Of a stretch of 64,000 nt of DNA, positions 25,151 through 33,975 are shown in pieces. Each line of letters opens with the position of its first letter. The first letter of the stretch is position 1. The DNA lies in NCBI RefSeq assembly GCF_000768875.1, contig NZ_JRAO01000016.1, forward strand, positions 1-64,000, given 5' to 3'. The DNA comes from Porphyromonas sp. COT-239 OH1446. Lineage in GTDB: Bacteria; Bacteroidota; Bacteroidia; Bacteroidales; Porphyromonadaceae. The notes under the pieces are model-generated. The model was given only the letters and a program-made list of their open reading frames with translations. It did not search any database and was not told the origin of the DNA. The position numbers and the translations under genes were made by a program.

Positions 25151-26605
25151 ATGCAAATACGCAAGTGTATCGCCCTCATCCTCTGCCTCGTCCCACTCTG
25201 GAGCGCAGAGGCGCAGACGAGGAAGTCAGCACGTGTCCGTGCCCTGGAGCAGGAGCGAAATAAGATGCTCAAGCAGATCGAGAGCACAGACAAGCAACTC
25301 AAGAACATCAAGCACAATGCCCGTACCGAGCAGCGTCAGCTCGAGCTTGTACGCCGCCAAAAGGCTCAGCGCACGGCTATGCTGCGCCATCTCGGCGTAG
25401 AGATCGCCGCCTTACAGGGAGATATAGACTCATTGGCGTCCCGGGTGCGCTCGCTGCACAGTCGAGAGCAGCAGTTGCTCGAGCAGTACAAGAGGTCGAT
25501 CCTTGCCCTGGGGCAAGGGATGCAGCGAGAGGATCAGTTGCTCTTCATCTTCTCTTCGCCTACCCTAGAGCAGGGCTTGCAGCGCAAGCACTTCCTCTCT
25601 CGCTATGCCTCTAGCAGCAGACGCACGGCCCAGGAGCTGCATGAGACGCGAGAGGAGATAGAGGCCAAGCAAAGAGAGCTCACCACCAACCATGAGAGCA
25701 AGCTGGGTCTGCTCGCCCTAAGAGACCGAGAGCGAAAGAAGCTCGAGAGCGAGGAACACATGCACTCCTCTCAGATCCGCACCCTCAAGGGTAAGGAGGA
25801 GGCCCTGGCCCAAGAGCTCAAGAAGCAACGCTCCGAGGCCACAGCCCTCGAGCAGAAGATCGAGGAGCAAATCGCCTACGAGATAGAGCAAGAGCAGCGT
25901 CGCCGAGCGGAGGCCAAGCGTAGGGCAGAGGCTAGACGCCGAGCAGAGGCTAAGCGTCGGGCAGAGGCTAGACGCAAGGCAGAGGCCCAACGCATAGCCG
26001 AGGAGCGTCGTCATGCTGCGACGACACCAGCGAGCCCTACCGAGGTCGGGGAGGAGACTCTCGAGGAAGAGACCAGCCCAGCCGAGGAGGCCAGCACGAC
26101 GAAGAGCCGCTCTAGAGGCAGGGCTAAGGCCACAGCCCGAGAGGCTGCCGAGTATGAGGCATCGGAGGCGATGGAGATCAAGCTCTCGGGCAGCTTCACT
26201 CGCAATAAGGGACGCCTTCCCATGCCCGTACGTGGACGCTATACGATTACTCGCTTCTTCGGCCTACAGAAGCATAACGAACATAGCCGTGTACAGGTCA
26301 GCAGTGGTGGGATCGATATCCGCCCCTCTAGTGATCGTAGGGCCTATGCTGTCTTCGATGGAGTCGTGCGTAGCATCTTCGCAACGCCTGGCTATGGCAC
26401 ATCTATTCTCGTAAGGCATGGAGACTATCTCACTTCGTACTCGAATCTCTCCTCGATCAATGTACGCCAGGGACAGAAGGTCAAGGCCGGAGCCGTCCTC
26501 GGCAGTATCTCCACAGCTGGCATGGGCGATCGGGCAGGTACGCTGCACTTCCAGCTCTGGCGTGAACGAACCAAGCAGAACCCTTTACTATGGCTCAAAA
26601 GATAG
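25151..26605 (+). CDS. EnvC-like murein hydrolase activator with degenerate LytM (M23) domain
   Basis: 484 residues. A signal peptide (to SAEAQ, residue 24) is followed by a long coiled coil at about 27-245. A low-complexity Arg/Ala/Glu stretch lies at about 255-295, built from RRRAEAKRRAEAR-type repeats, then an acidic linker. The C-terminal LytM domain covers about 385-484. The usual zinc ligands are altered: the first His region reads SGGIDIRPS, the 'YAHL' site reads YSNL, and only LHFQLW remains near the end. That fits an activator of amidases, as known for EnvC, rather than an active endopeptidase. It overlaps ribF by 16 bases. Confidence 0.87.
   Translation: MQIRKCIALILCLVPLWSAEAQTRKSARVRALEQERNKMLKQIESTDKQLKNIKHNARTEQRQLELVRRQKAQRTAMLRHLGVEIAALQGDIDSLASRVRSLHSREQQLLEQYKRSILALGQGMQREDQLLFIFSSPTLEQGLQRKHFLSRYASSSRRTAQELHETREEIEAKQRELTTNHESKLGLLALRDRERKKLESEEHMHSSQIRTLKGKEEALAQELKKQRSEATALEQKIEEQIAYEIEQEQRRRAEAKRRAEARRRAEAKRRAEARRKAEAQRIAEERRHAATTPASPTEVGEETLEEETSPAEEASTTKSRSRGRAKATAREAAEYEASEAMEIKLSGSFTRNKGRLPMPVRGRYTITRFFGLQKHNEHSRVQVSSGGIDIRPSSDRRAYAVFDGVVRSIFATPGYGTSILVRHGDYLTSYSNLSSINVRQGQKVKAGAVLGSISTAGMGDRAGTLHFQLWRERTKQNPLLWLKR
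25888..25995 (+). repeat. internal tandem repeat encoding Arg/Ala/Glu-rich helix
   Basis: Within the EnvC-like gene, units of about 15-30 bases (CGTCGAGCAGAGGCTAAG-like and CGTAGGGCAGAGGCTAGA-like) repeat nearly in tandem and encode alternating RRAEA(K/R) blocks. Such repeats can change copy number and lengthen or shorten the helix without shifting the frame. Confidence 0.7.
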
Positions 26606-27501
26606 TTGCTACGATCGGGAGCTTCGATGGGGTGCATCGAGGGCATCTGCAACTCCTTGGCGAGCTGCTTCAGCTCGCCAAGGAGTTCGAGGGGAGAAGC
26701 TTTGTCTTCACCTTCGACCGCTTACCTGCAGCCCTACTGCACCCTGAGGAGGCTCCCCGTCTGCTCACTAGCCTGGCGGAGAAGTGTGAGCGGCTCTACG
26801 CCGCTGGGGTGGATGAGGTCGTTGTGCTGCCCTTCTCGGCCGATCTAGCACGGATGACCTCCGAGACTTTCATGCGAGATATCCTGCGCAGTCGCTATGG
26901 GGTCGATGTACTGCTCATAGGCTACGATCATGTCTTCGGCTCAGATCGGCTGTCGAGTTTCGATGAGCGGGTTGCTATCGGGCGGAGGTTGGGCATCGAG
27001 CTGCGACAGGCTCAGGATATTGCCCGCAGTGGAGAGGTCGTGAGCTCGAGCCGCATTCGGCGTGCACTCGCTGTCCCAGGGGGGATAGAGCAGGCCAATC
27101 AGTTGCTCGGCTACGGCTATCGTCTCAGAGGCAAGGTCGGGCGAGGGCAACAGATCGGACGAACGATTGGCTTCCCCACAGCCAATATTATCTTAGAGGA
27201 TGAGGGCAAGCTCCTCCCCTCGAGCGGTGTCTATGCCGTTCGGGTCTATCTCGAGCACGAGGAGAGCTCCCTTGGGGGAATGCTCTACATCGGTACTCGG
27301 CCTACGGTTGATGGCTTGGGGCAGGTTGTAGAAGTGCATCTCTTCGACTACTGTGCCGATCTCTATGATCGAGAGATAGAGGTTGAACTCCTGGCCTATA
27401 TCCGTGGCGAGAGCCACTTCGCCTCTCTTGAGGCCCTGCGCCAGCAGCTCTCGCTCGATGAGCAGCACTGTCGAGCGCACCTCGATCGGCTAGCAGATTA
27501 A
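26590..27501 (+). CDS. ribF: bifunctional riboflavin kinase / FAD synthetase
   Basis: 303 residues. It phosphorylates riboflavin to FMN and adenylates FMN to FAD in the cytosol. The N-terminal nucleotidyltransferase has GSFDGVHRGHLQLL (HxGH site) at about residues 12-25, IGYDHVFGSDR near 100 and SSSRIRRAL near 150. The C-terminal kinase has GRGQQIGRTIGFPTANI and the TRPTVDG segment. The ATG lies inside the last codons of the EnvC-like gene (16-base overlap). There is no terminator at its 3' end; the downstream interval holds repeat array C and the probable origin. Confidence 0.95.
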   Translation: MAQKIVATIGSFDGVHRGHLQLLGELLQLAKEFEGRSFVFTFDRLPAALLHPEEAPRLLTSLAEKCERLYAAGVDEVVVLPFSADLARMTSETFMRDILRSRYGVDVLLIGYDHVFGSDRLSSFDERVAIGRRLGIELRQAQDIARSGEVVSSSRIRRALAVPGGIEQANQLLGYGYRLRGKVGRGQQIGRTIGFPTANIILEDEGKLLPSSGVYAVRVYLEHEESSLGGMLYIGTRPTVDGLGQVVEVHLFDYCADLYDREIEVELLAYIRGESHFASLEALRQQLSLDEQHCRAHLDRLAD

Positions 27502-27567
27502 GCTCTCGCCTCTCGTAGCCCCCTTCACATCTTCGGTGAGCCCCTCAGCCACACTCTCCAGAGACAG

Positions 27568-27729
27568 TCGATCGAGACTTCGGTAGGCTCTCGATCGAGC
27601 TCTCGTCTATAGCCTCTATTGAGGTCTAGATAGGATCACTACCGAGGCTCAGATAGGACTTCACCCGAGCTCCTACTTATGTCTCTGTGGAGGTGTAGAT
27701 AGGACTTCCCCAGGGGGGCTATCTAGGCT
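27568..27729 (-). repeat. 23-bp degenerate tandem repeat array C (next to probable oriC)
   Basis: Seven units starting at 27568, 27591, 27614, 27638, 27661, 27684 and 27707; one unit has 24 bases. Typical units read ACTACCGAG then GCTCAGATAGGACT, the reverse-core form. The unit at 27661-27683 (TCACCCGAG, then CTCCTACTTATGTC) has the forward core. It begins 67 bases after ribF and ends about 190 bases before the first DnaA-box-like site. Confidence 0.82.
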
Positions 27730-27904
27730 TCTGCACAGGATCTGGTAGCACCTCGTTAGAGAGCCTATTGGATTGAGATCGACGAAGCGTAGGCACACGC
27801 CGAAGAACCTCCTTTTGACGAGCACTTTTTTGCATATTATCCCTCTATTTAACCCTGCCTGCAAGCTCCTCCCTAGGCATTATAGCCTCCTAGTGGGCTG
27901 TGTA

Positions 27905-28256
27905 AAGATTGTTTGTGTCCAGTGCATAAGTCCTTATAGGATCGACCCTTATTGACTTCTCTTCGATGTGCATAACTGTGTGTATAAGCTGTTCCTATTT
28001 TAGTAATGATTTGTTTTATAGTGAAATAGCTATGCACCGTTGGATGTGCATTACTGACAATGGTAAATGGCTGGAAACAAACTGGATATAGTCCGAATGA
28101 AAAAAACAACCCTTCGGACGTTTTTTTCTTACCCTTTATTTGCTCAACTTTGTACTCCATTCTCGAAGCTCTTTGGGCAGCCTCATTGGTGTCTCCGAGC
28201 TCATGTGGAAAACAGAACAAAAAGCATTGATATAAGGTAAACGACTACTAGATTTT
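27905..28256. other. oriC: probable chromosomal replication origin (oriC)
   Basis: This AT-rich interval lies directly upstream of dnaA. It holds two exact DnaA boxes read on the minus strand, TGTGCATAA at 27967-27975 and TGTGTATAA at 27979-27987 (TTATNCACA), 12 bp apart. One-mismatch sites lie at 27921-27929 (AGTGCATAA), 28045-28053 (TGTGCATTA) and 28204-28212 (TGTGGAAAA). A very AT-rich stretch at about 27992-28030, next to the exact boxes, could be the unwinding element. An origin next to dnaA is common in bacteria. GC-skew over the chromosome would settle it. Confidence 0.65.
28091..28127 (+). terminator. hairpin with T-tract in the dnaA leader
   Basis: GTCCGAA at 28091-28097 pairs with TTCGGAC at 28113-28119 and is followed by seven T (28121-28127), as in an intrinsic terminator. 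A competing stem is possible between A-rich 28100-28107 and GTTTTTTT at 28120-28127. The two stems cannot form together, so this could be an attenuator before dnaA or simply a terminator for transcription entering the origin. Confidence 0.5.
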
Positions 28257-29609
28257 ATGCCCGACGCTAGTCATATCAACGAGCTCTGGGGGAAGTGCCG
28301 TGCATTCCTCTCTCAGACGCTCAATGAGCAAACGATGAGGAATTGGATCGATCCGATCAGACCCATATCCTTAGAGGATTCTGTCCTCAAACTCTGGGTG
28401 CCCTCGGAGCACTTCTGCGATTATCTGGAGCAGCATATGCGCAAGGAGATCGAGGTCATGCTACAGCTTTTCGTAGGCCGTAGTGCTGACATTGAGTTTG
28501 AGTTTCCCCGAGTAGGGGAGGCCGCACAGGCTCAGACAGAGGAGGTGGCGCAGGTTGATAGAGCCATGGCATCGGGCAACTATGTCTCTTACCTGAACCA
28601 ATCCCTACGTTTCGACACCTTCATCGAGAGCGAGTGTAACCGTATGGCTCGTACGCTGGCCTATTCAGTTGCCACTTGCCCTGGACAGTCTCCGCTCAAC
28701 CTGCTCTTTATTCACGGCCCTAGCGGGGTGGGTAAGACCCATCTCTGCCAGGCTATCGGCCAGCATATCCAGCAGGAGCACCCTCGTCTGCGTGTGTGCT
28801 ATGTGTCCAGTGCCAAGTTCGAGAACCAATACACCCGTGATGCTCGTCAGAGGGGCAAGACCTCCTTCATCGAGTTTTATCAGCAGATGGATGTCCTCTT
28901 GATCGACGATATCCAGGGGCTCATCGGTAAGACCGGTACGCAAAAGGCCTTCTTCGAGATCTTCAACCACCTTTATCTGCTCGGTAAGCAGATTGTGCTG
29001 ACCTCGGATGTGCCCCCAGTGGACTTTATTGGGATGGAGGAGCGCATGATCACTCGCATTCAGAGCTCAGTGGTCATTAAGCTCGAACGCCCGGATATTG
29101 AGCTGCGTCGTAAGATCCTGCAGACCAAGGTCGCCGAGAGCGGTGTCTCGCTCGGCAACGAGATCGTCGAGATCATCGCCGAGCGTATGGGGCGCAATGT
29201 GCGTGAGCTAGACGGTACGATCAAGACATTGATCTCCTATTCTCAGCATGGCAAGCGTACCATCGATATGAACCTTACCCGACAGGTGATGAGCAGCAGT
29301 ATCGTCATGGACAAGCCCGAGATCACTATGGAGTACATCCAGCAGCTTGTCTCTGAGCGTTACAACATCGACCCTAAGCTCCTCTATGGGAGCACCCGTA
29401 GGGCCGAGGTGGCTCTGCCTCGACAGATCGTCATGTACATGACCAAGAAGTACACGAGCCACTCCTATAGTGCTATCGCTGAGCGTCTCGGTAGACGCAA
29501 TCATACGACCGTGATGCACGGGGTCAAGACGATCACCGACCGCATGAGTGTCGATCCTGTCTTTGCCGAGAGCATCACTTCGCTCGAGCAAGCCATCACC
29601 CAGGGCTGA
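28257..29609 (+). CDS. dnaA: chromosomal replication initiator DnaA
   Basis: 450 residues. Domain I (DnaB/partner binding) covers about residues 1-80 and starts LWGKCRAFLSQTL. A short linker follows. The AAA+ domain III begins near 115 with Walker A GPSGVGKT at 154-161, Walker B VLLIDDIQ at 213-220 and sensor LTSDVPP near 248. Domain IV at about 355-450 holds the DNA-binding signature GRRNHTTVMHGVKTI. It opens the origin, which probably lies just upstream. The YigZ-family gene follows within 31 bases, with no terminator between. Confidence 0.98.
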   Translation: MPDASHINELWGKCRAFLSQTLNEQTMRNWIDPIRPISLEDSVLKLWVPSEHFCDYLEQHMRKEIEVMLQLFVGRSADIEFEFPRVGEAAQAQTEEVAQVDRAMASGNYVSYLNQSLRFDTFIESECNRMARTLAYSVATCPGQSPLNLLFIHGPSGVGKTHLCQAIGQHIQQEHPRLRVCYVSSAKFENQYTRDARQRGKTSFIEFYQQMDVLLIDDIQGLIGKTGTQKAFFEIFNHLYLLGKQIVLTSDVPPVDFIGMEERMITRIQSSVVIKLERPDIELRRKILQTKVAESGVSLGNEIVEIIAERMGRNVRELDGTIKTLISYSQHGKRTIDMNLTRQVMSSSIVMDKPEITMEYIQQLVSERYNIDPKLLYGSTRRAEVALPRQIVMYMTKKYTSHSYSAIAERLGRRNHTTVMHGVKTITDRMSVDPVFAESITSLEQAITQG

Positions 29610-29640
29610 TCTAGCGAGCAGCAGCCCCATACCCAAGAGG

Positions 29641-30261
29641 ATGAGTACCAGCCCTGAGAGTCGAGACACCTACTACACTATCTCCGCCAAGGCCGAGGCG
29701 CAGTATAGCGAGAAGCGAAGCAAGTTTCTCGCTTTTGCGTTTCCTGTCGAGACCGAGGCTGAGGCACTTGAGCGGGTAGCAGCCCTCAGACAAGAGTATT
29801 ACGATGCTCGACATGTGTGCTGGGCTTATCGCCTAGGGCACGAGGGGGAACGTACCCGATCCAATGATGATGGCGAACCCTCGGGTACGGCGGGGAAACC
29901 GATCCTCGGGCAATTGGTCTCGGCCGATCTGACCAATATCATTGTCTTAGTTGTCCGTTACTTCGGGGGGATTAAGCTCGGCACCAGCGGCCTCATCGAG
30001 GCCTATCGGGAGGCTACGATAGCTGTCCTGGCTGAGGCCGAGACCTTAGAGTGCGTCATCGAGGAGGAGCTCAGCGTGGCCTTCGGCTATGGCCTCATGG
30101 GTGAGGTCATGCGTGCGGTGAAGGATAGCGGAGCAAGGGTCTTGGAGCAGGATCTGCGTGAGAGTTGCCGCCTCAGGCTCTCCATTCGTCGAGGTGATGT
30201 CGCAGCACTGCGGGCTCGCCTCGAGCGACTCTACGGCCTTGAGCTCCTTGGCTCTGAGTAG
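29641..30261 (+). CDS. YigZ/IMPACT-family protein
   Basis: 206 residues from ATG 29641; an in-frame ATG at 29548 lies inside dnaA and would add an unrelated extension. The N-terminal UPF0029 domain is clear: ISAKAEAQYSEKRSKFLAFAFPV, DARHVCWAYRLG, DDGEPSGTAGKPIL and VVRYFGGIKLGTSGLIEAY. The C-terminal DUF1949 ferredoxin-like domain covers about 135-206. Eukaryotic IMPACT regulates translation; the bacterial role is not established. It is probably co-transcribed with dnaA. Confidence 0.92.
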   Translation: MSTSPESRDTYYTISAKAEAQYSEKRSKFLAFAFPVETEAEALERVAALRQEYYDARHVCWAYRLGHEGERTRSNDDGEPSGTAGKPILGQLVSADLTNIIVLVVRYFGGIKLGTSGLIEAYREATIAVLAEAETLECVIEEELSVAFGYGLMGEVMRAVKDSGARVLEQDLRESCRLRLSIRRGDVAALRARLERLYGLELLGSE

Positions 30262-30389
30262 CCCTAACCCCCGTCGAGACCCCCTAGGGCCTCTCTGCCA
30301 TGAGTCTTATTATCTATCCTCAGCCCTCCGTGCCTCTCCAGTAGGACAATGCGTTGCTGTGGTGTATGAGGTTTGTCCGATTTTTTTTG

Positions 30390-30397
30390 TAGATTTG
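30390..30397 (+). promoter_or_regulatory. -7 promoter element TAGATTTG
   Basis: TAnnTTTG match 33 bases before the ATG at 30430, with TTTG at 30372-30375 only 14 bases upstream. A run of nine T precedes it. Confidence 0.5.
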
Positions 30398-30429
30398 TCC
30401 AATCGATATAATAGTCGGATACAATCACC

Positions 30430-31503
30430 ATGCGTACTACTCTCATGAGCATTGCCGTCGCACTTTTGTTCGGCTCTAGCTCCGCCCTTATGGCTCAGAC
30501 CGAGGTTTTCCGATACGAGGCGACCGCCGAGACGGGCTACGGCGTTGTCTATACACTCCCACGCACCGAGATCGAGATCGAGGCGACTGTCCTCGAGCAT
30601 GTCTATATGCCTGGCCCTCTACGTGCCTATGCTGAGAAATACCTTGCTCAGCCAGCGGGCCAGCATCAGACCAAGCAGTATAGTCTCCTGAGCCTCAAGA
30701 TCAAGGGGATTGGTTTGCCCGATACCACTAAGCGTTATGTCGTAACCTTTGACAAGCGTACGGTTGCCCCCTTTGTCAAGCTCACCCAAGACAATATTCT
30801 ACACTCCATCAATGCGGGCGAAGGCCCATGCTCGGAGACTAAGGCTCAGCCGCTCGTCTTCGCAGAGCCTGACCGCAAGCTCCCCTCCCTGCCGCGAGAA
30901 TATGCCCAGGCTGGGAGTGTGAACAAGCAGGCAGAGGTAGCTGCCTCTCACCTCTATGAGCTCCGCGAACGGCTCTTGGGTGTGGTTACGGGTGAGGTTG
31001 AGCAGATGCCTAAGGATGGCGAGGCTATGCGCCTGGTACTCGACCAGCTGAAGGCTGAGGAGCGTCGCACCCTACGTCTCTTCATGGGAGATACCACTCA
31101 ACGAACCATCACGCATACCCTACGCATCAGCCCTGATGGCAACGATATTCAGTCTCGCATACTCTTTCGCTTCTCTCCCGACTGGGGGATCGTGGACGGA
31201 GACGACCTCTCAGGCGATCCCGTTTTGCTGAACCTCAAGGTCATCGAGCGTGCACCCGAGCTGAGCGAGAAGGAGCGCAAGAAGCTCGCCAAGATCGAGG
31301 GCATCATGTACAACGTCCCTGGGGTCGCCGTCGTGAGCGTTTCGCTCCTGGGCAAGGAGCTCTCGAGCGAGCGTATCTCTCTGACTCAAGCCGGAGGGAT
31401 GCAGTCCCTGACCAAGAAGATGTTCAACGTCAAGGATAAGACTGGCCCATCCGTCTACTTCGACATTCATAGCGGGGCAATTGTCAGCATTCGACAGGAA
31501 TAA
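30430..31503 (+). CDS. DUF4831 family exported protein
   Basis: 357 residues with a signal peptide (MRTTLMSIAVALLFGSSSALMAQ). The mature N terminus 'YGVVYTLPRTEIEIEATVLEHVYMPGPLRAYAEKYL' is the recognisable start of the Bacteroidetes DUF4831 family. A central region contains 'LYELRERLLGVVTGEVEQMPKDGEAMRLVLDQLKAEERRTLRLFMG', which is typical of it. The protein is predicted periplasmic or surface associated with no catalytic motif and no known function. It is a single gene with its own promoter. Confidence 0.82.
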   Translation: MRTTLMSIAVALLFGSSSALMAQTEVFRYEATAETGYGVVYTLPRTEIEIEATVLEHVYMPGPLRAYAEKYLAQPAGQHQTKQYSLLSLKIKGIGLPDTTKRYVVTFDKRTVAPFVKLTQDNILHSINAGEGPCSETKAQPLVFAEPDRKLPSLPREYAQAGSVNKQAEVAASHLYELRERLLGVVTGEVEQMPKDGEAMRLVLDQLKAEERRTLRLFMGDTTQRTITHTLRISPDGNDIQSRILFRFSPDWGIVDGDDLSGDPVLLNLKVIERAPELSEKERKKLAKIEGIMYNVPGVAVVSVSLLGKELSSERISLTQAGGMQSLTKKMFNVKDKTGPSVYFDIHSGAIVSIRQE

Positions 31504-31578
31504 CCTTCATACGAGATCCATTCAGCTACAGACAACTTGTAAACAATCTAAAAGTATAACTCTTTAACTCAATCAGCT

Positions 31579-33561
31579 ATGCTCAACAATCACCCCAAAG
31601 GACTACTAGTCCTGGCTTTGACCAACATGGGAGAGCGGTTTGGCTACTACACCATGCTAGCCATCCTGGCCATCTACATGCAGGCCAAGTTCGGGTTCTC
31701 CTCCGGAGAGACCAGTATCATTTACGGAGCTTTCCTCTCCCTTGTTTACTTCCTCCCTATCTTGGGTGGCCTGATCGCCGACAAATGGCTCGGTTATGGT
31801 AAGACCATTCTTTTGGGGGTGATCATCATGTTTAGTGGTTACCTCCTCTTAGCCATGCCTGCGGAGAACAACCTCTTTGGCAAGATGATCATGTTCTCTT
31901 CGCTCTTCCTCATCTCTGCGGGTACGGGTCTTTTCAAGGGAAATCTACAGGCTCTCGTGGGCAAGCTCTACGACAAGCCCGAGTATTCGGGTTCACGAGA
32001 TATTGCCTTCTCGATCTTCTACATGTTCATCAATATTGGTGCTTTCTTCGCCCCCAGTATGGCGAACTTCATCAACAACAATGTCCTCGAGAAGTCGCAG
32101 TTCGTCTACGATGCTAACATCCCCAACAACTACGTAGCCCTCAACAATCAGGTCGTAGACAAGACGGCTTACCTAGCAGACTTCATGGCCTCACACGAGA
32201 GCTTTGCTACCGAAACGGAGAAGAAGCAGGCACAGATCTTGAAGAAGCAGAAGAGTGAGGATGGGGTGATCTTTGCCGAGGATAAGGAGCAGGTGCTCTT
32301 CAACCTCAAGGCAGCAGGGCTCTATCAGATTAGCCGATCGGGCAAGCTCTTAGGCGTAGACTATCAGCTCTCGCAGAAGGAGTATGAGCTGCTTGAGAGC
32401 CGCAGTCAGGAGGACAAGGCCGCCAAGCAGGCTGTGATCGATAAGGTCAATGCTACTCCAGAGGAGGCTCTCGCAGGCTTCTTCGCCGAGGAGGGTAGTG
32501 ATAAGCTCTTTGCAGAGCGATTTGGCTCGGCCTATGTGAGCAAGTCTCTCTCCTCCTCCTACAGCTACTCTTTCGGTGTGGCCTGCATTAGCTTGATCAT
32601 CTCGATCTTGGTATTCCTCTTCTGGCGCAAGTCCTGGAGCGAGGCTGACGTGAAGATCAAGAAGAAGGGCCAGCAGCACGCCAGCACTGCCGATGTACCC
32701 CAAATGAGTGCCCATGAGGTGCGTGAGCGTATGATTGCCCTCTTCCTCGTTTTCTTTGTGGTGATCTTCTTCTGGATGTCTTTCCACCAGAATGGTCTGT
32801 GTATGACCTTCTTCGCCCGAGACTATACGATGAGCAGCATCTCCCCTGCGGAGAACATGTTCTTCTCCCTGCTCTCCCTCCTGCCCGTAGTGGTCTTCCT
32901 CTATGGTATCTATCTGACCTTCATTGGCCTTTTTGGGGGGCGCAAGGATCCTAAGTCTGGGATCTTCCTCATGGTTTCGGGTTTGGCAGCACTCGTGGCC
33001 TACTACCTGACCAATGTGTCTCAGAGTGAGGAGATCATCAAGATCACTCCTCAGATCTTCCAGCAGTTTAACCCGTTCTTCATCATCATCCTCACGCCTG
33101 CCGTCGTTGAGATCTTCACGCACTTGGGCCGCAAGGGTAAGGAGCCCTCTGCCCCTCGTAAGATCGGTATCGGGATGCTTATCGCAGCTGTAGGCTTCGT
33201 GGTGCTTGCTCTAGCCTCTATCGGTCTGCCTGACCCTGCTTCGTTGCAGGGGACTTCGGATGTACTGGTGTCGCCCAATTGGCTGATCGGTACTTATCTC
33301 GTATTGACTATCGCCGAGCTCTTCCTCAGCCCTATGGGTCTATCTTTCGTCTCCAAGGTTGCTCCCCCTCAGTACAGTGGTCTGATGCAGGGCGGTTGGC
33401 TGGCAGCTACTGCCATCGGTAACTTCCTCGTCGGCGTGATGGGTACCTTCTGGGAGGAGCTCTCTCTAGTGGCCTTCTGGAGTGTACTGGTGGTTTGCTG
33501 TCTGCTCTCTGCCGCCTTCATCTTCTCTGTGATGAAGCGTCTAGAGCGTGTAACTCAGTAG
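31579..33561 (+). CDS. proton-dependent oligopeptide transporter (POT/PTR2 family)
   Basis: 660 residues, larger than the usual 450-500. TM1 carries the family motif NMGERFGYYTM at about residues 13-23. FSIFYMFINIGAFFAP near 148 is the second PTR2 signature. A hydrophilic insert at about 175-325 (rich in Lys, Glu and Gln, for example EKKQAQILKKQKSEDGVIFAEDKEQ) separates the N- and C-terminal bundles; similar inserts occur in Bacteroidetes members. It should import di- and tripeptides with protons, matching the peptidases in this window (M20, C1). Confidence 0.93.
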   Translation: MLNNHPKGLLVLALTNMGERFGYYTMLAILAIYMQAKFGFSSGETSIIYGAFLSLVYFLPILGGLIADKWLGYGKTILLGVIIMFSGYLLLAMPAENNLFGKMIMFSSLFLISAGTGLFKGNLQALVGKLYDKPEYSGSRDIAFSIFYMFINIGAFFAPSMANFINNNVLEKSQFVYDANIPNNYVALNNQVVDKTAYLADFMASHESFATETEKKQAQILKKQKSEDGVIFAEDKEQVLFNLKAAGLYQISRSGKLLGVDYQLSQKEYELLESRSQEDKAAKQAVIDKVNATPEEALAGFFAEEGSDKLFAERFGSAYVSKSLSSSYSYSFGVACISLIISILVFLFWRKSWSEADVKIKKKGQQHASTADVPQMSAHEVRERMIALFLVFFVVIFFWMSFHQNGLCMTFFARDYTMSSISPAENMFFSLLSLLPVVVFLYGIYLTFIGLFGGRKDPKSGIFLMVSGLAALVAYYLTNVSQSEEIIKITPQIFQQFNPFFIIILTPAVVEIFTHLGRKGKEPSAPRKIGIGMLIAAVGFVVLALASIGLPDPASLQGTSDVLVSPNWLIGTYLVLTIAELFLSPMGLSFVSKVAPPQYSGLMQGGWLAATAIGNFLVGVMGTFWEELSLVAFWSVLVVCCLLSAAFIFSVMKRLERVTQ

Positions 33562-33613
33562 TCGCTTCGCAGATCTAAGGACGATGCGAAGGCAAGTACT
33601 TCGACATGGCATT

Positions 33614-33651
33614 GCCCTGCTGCGGTTCTCTCGATGGAGCCGCAGCAGGGC
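33614..33651 (+). terminator. strong hairpin terminator after the peptide transporter
   Basis: GCCCTGCTGCGG at 33614-33625 pairs perfectly with CCGCAGCAGGGC at 33640-33651, with an additional inner CTC/GAG. No long T-run follows, but it sits 52 bases after the transporter stop. Confidence 0.7.
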
Positions 33652-33975
33652 AGCTGCTTTCCGCTCCCTCGGCTGGGTTGTGCGTATTGGTCACCTCTCC
33701 GCCTCAGTACTCTCGAGCCTTGCTCGTAAGAGCCGTACCTTGGCCCTGGAGGATGCTCTGGCTCAGCCCTTGGCTCAGAGGGCCTCTCGGCTGGATGATG
33801 AGCGGGACGAAGACGAAGCCTCGCTTCTACTCTCCCCCCTAGGGGCTGCTCTGCTCTCTCTCGACTGTAGACAAACGAATTCTCGAGCCTGCCCTCTCTC
33901 GGGCAAGGCCTATTACTTATCTCTACCCCCTACCTTGAGCGAGCCTAGACAGGCCCGTCCAGGGTGGGGGATTTT
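33652..33975. other. intergenic stretch without a convincing gene
   Basis: GC-rich sequence between the POT terminator and the bioB leader. A plus frame from 33584 to 34027 stays open and its stop overlaps the bioB ATG. However, its Ser/Arg/Leu-dominated composition and the strong hairpin inside it argue against a protein. I see no repeat units of the 23-bp family here. Confidence 0.5.

Noticed and set aside
32350-33123. 257-codon minus-strand frame opposite the peptide transporter
   Set aside because: Its acidic and histidine-rich translation reflects the reverse complement of membrane-helix codons; no start or context of its own.
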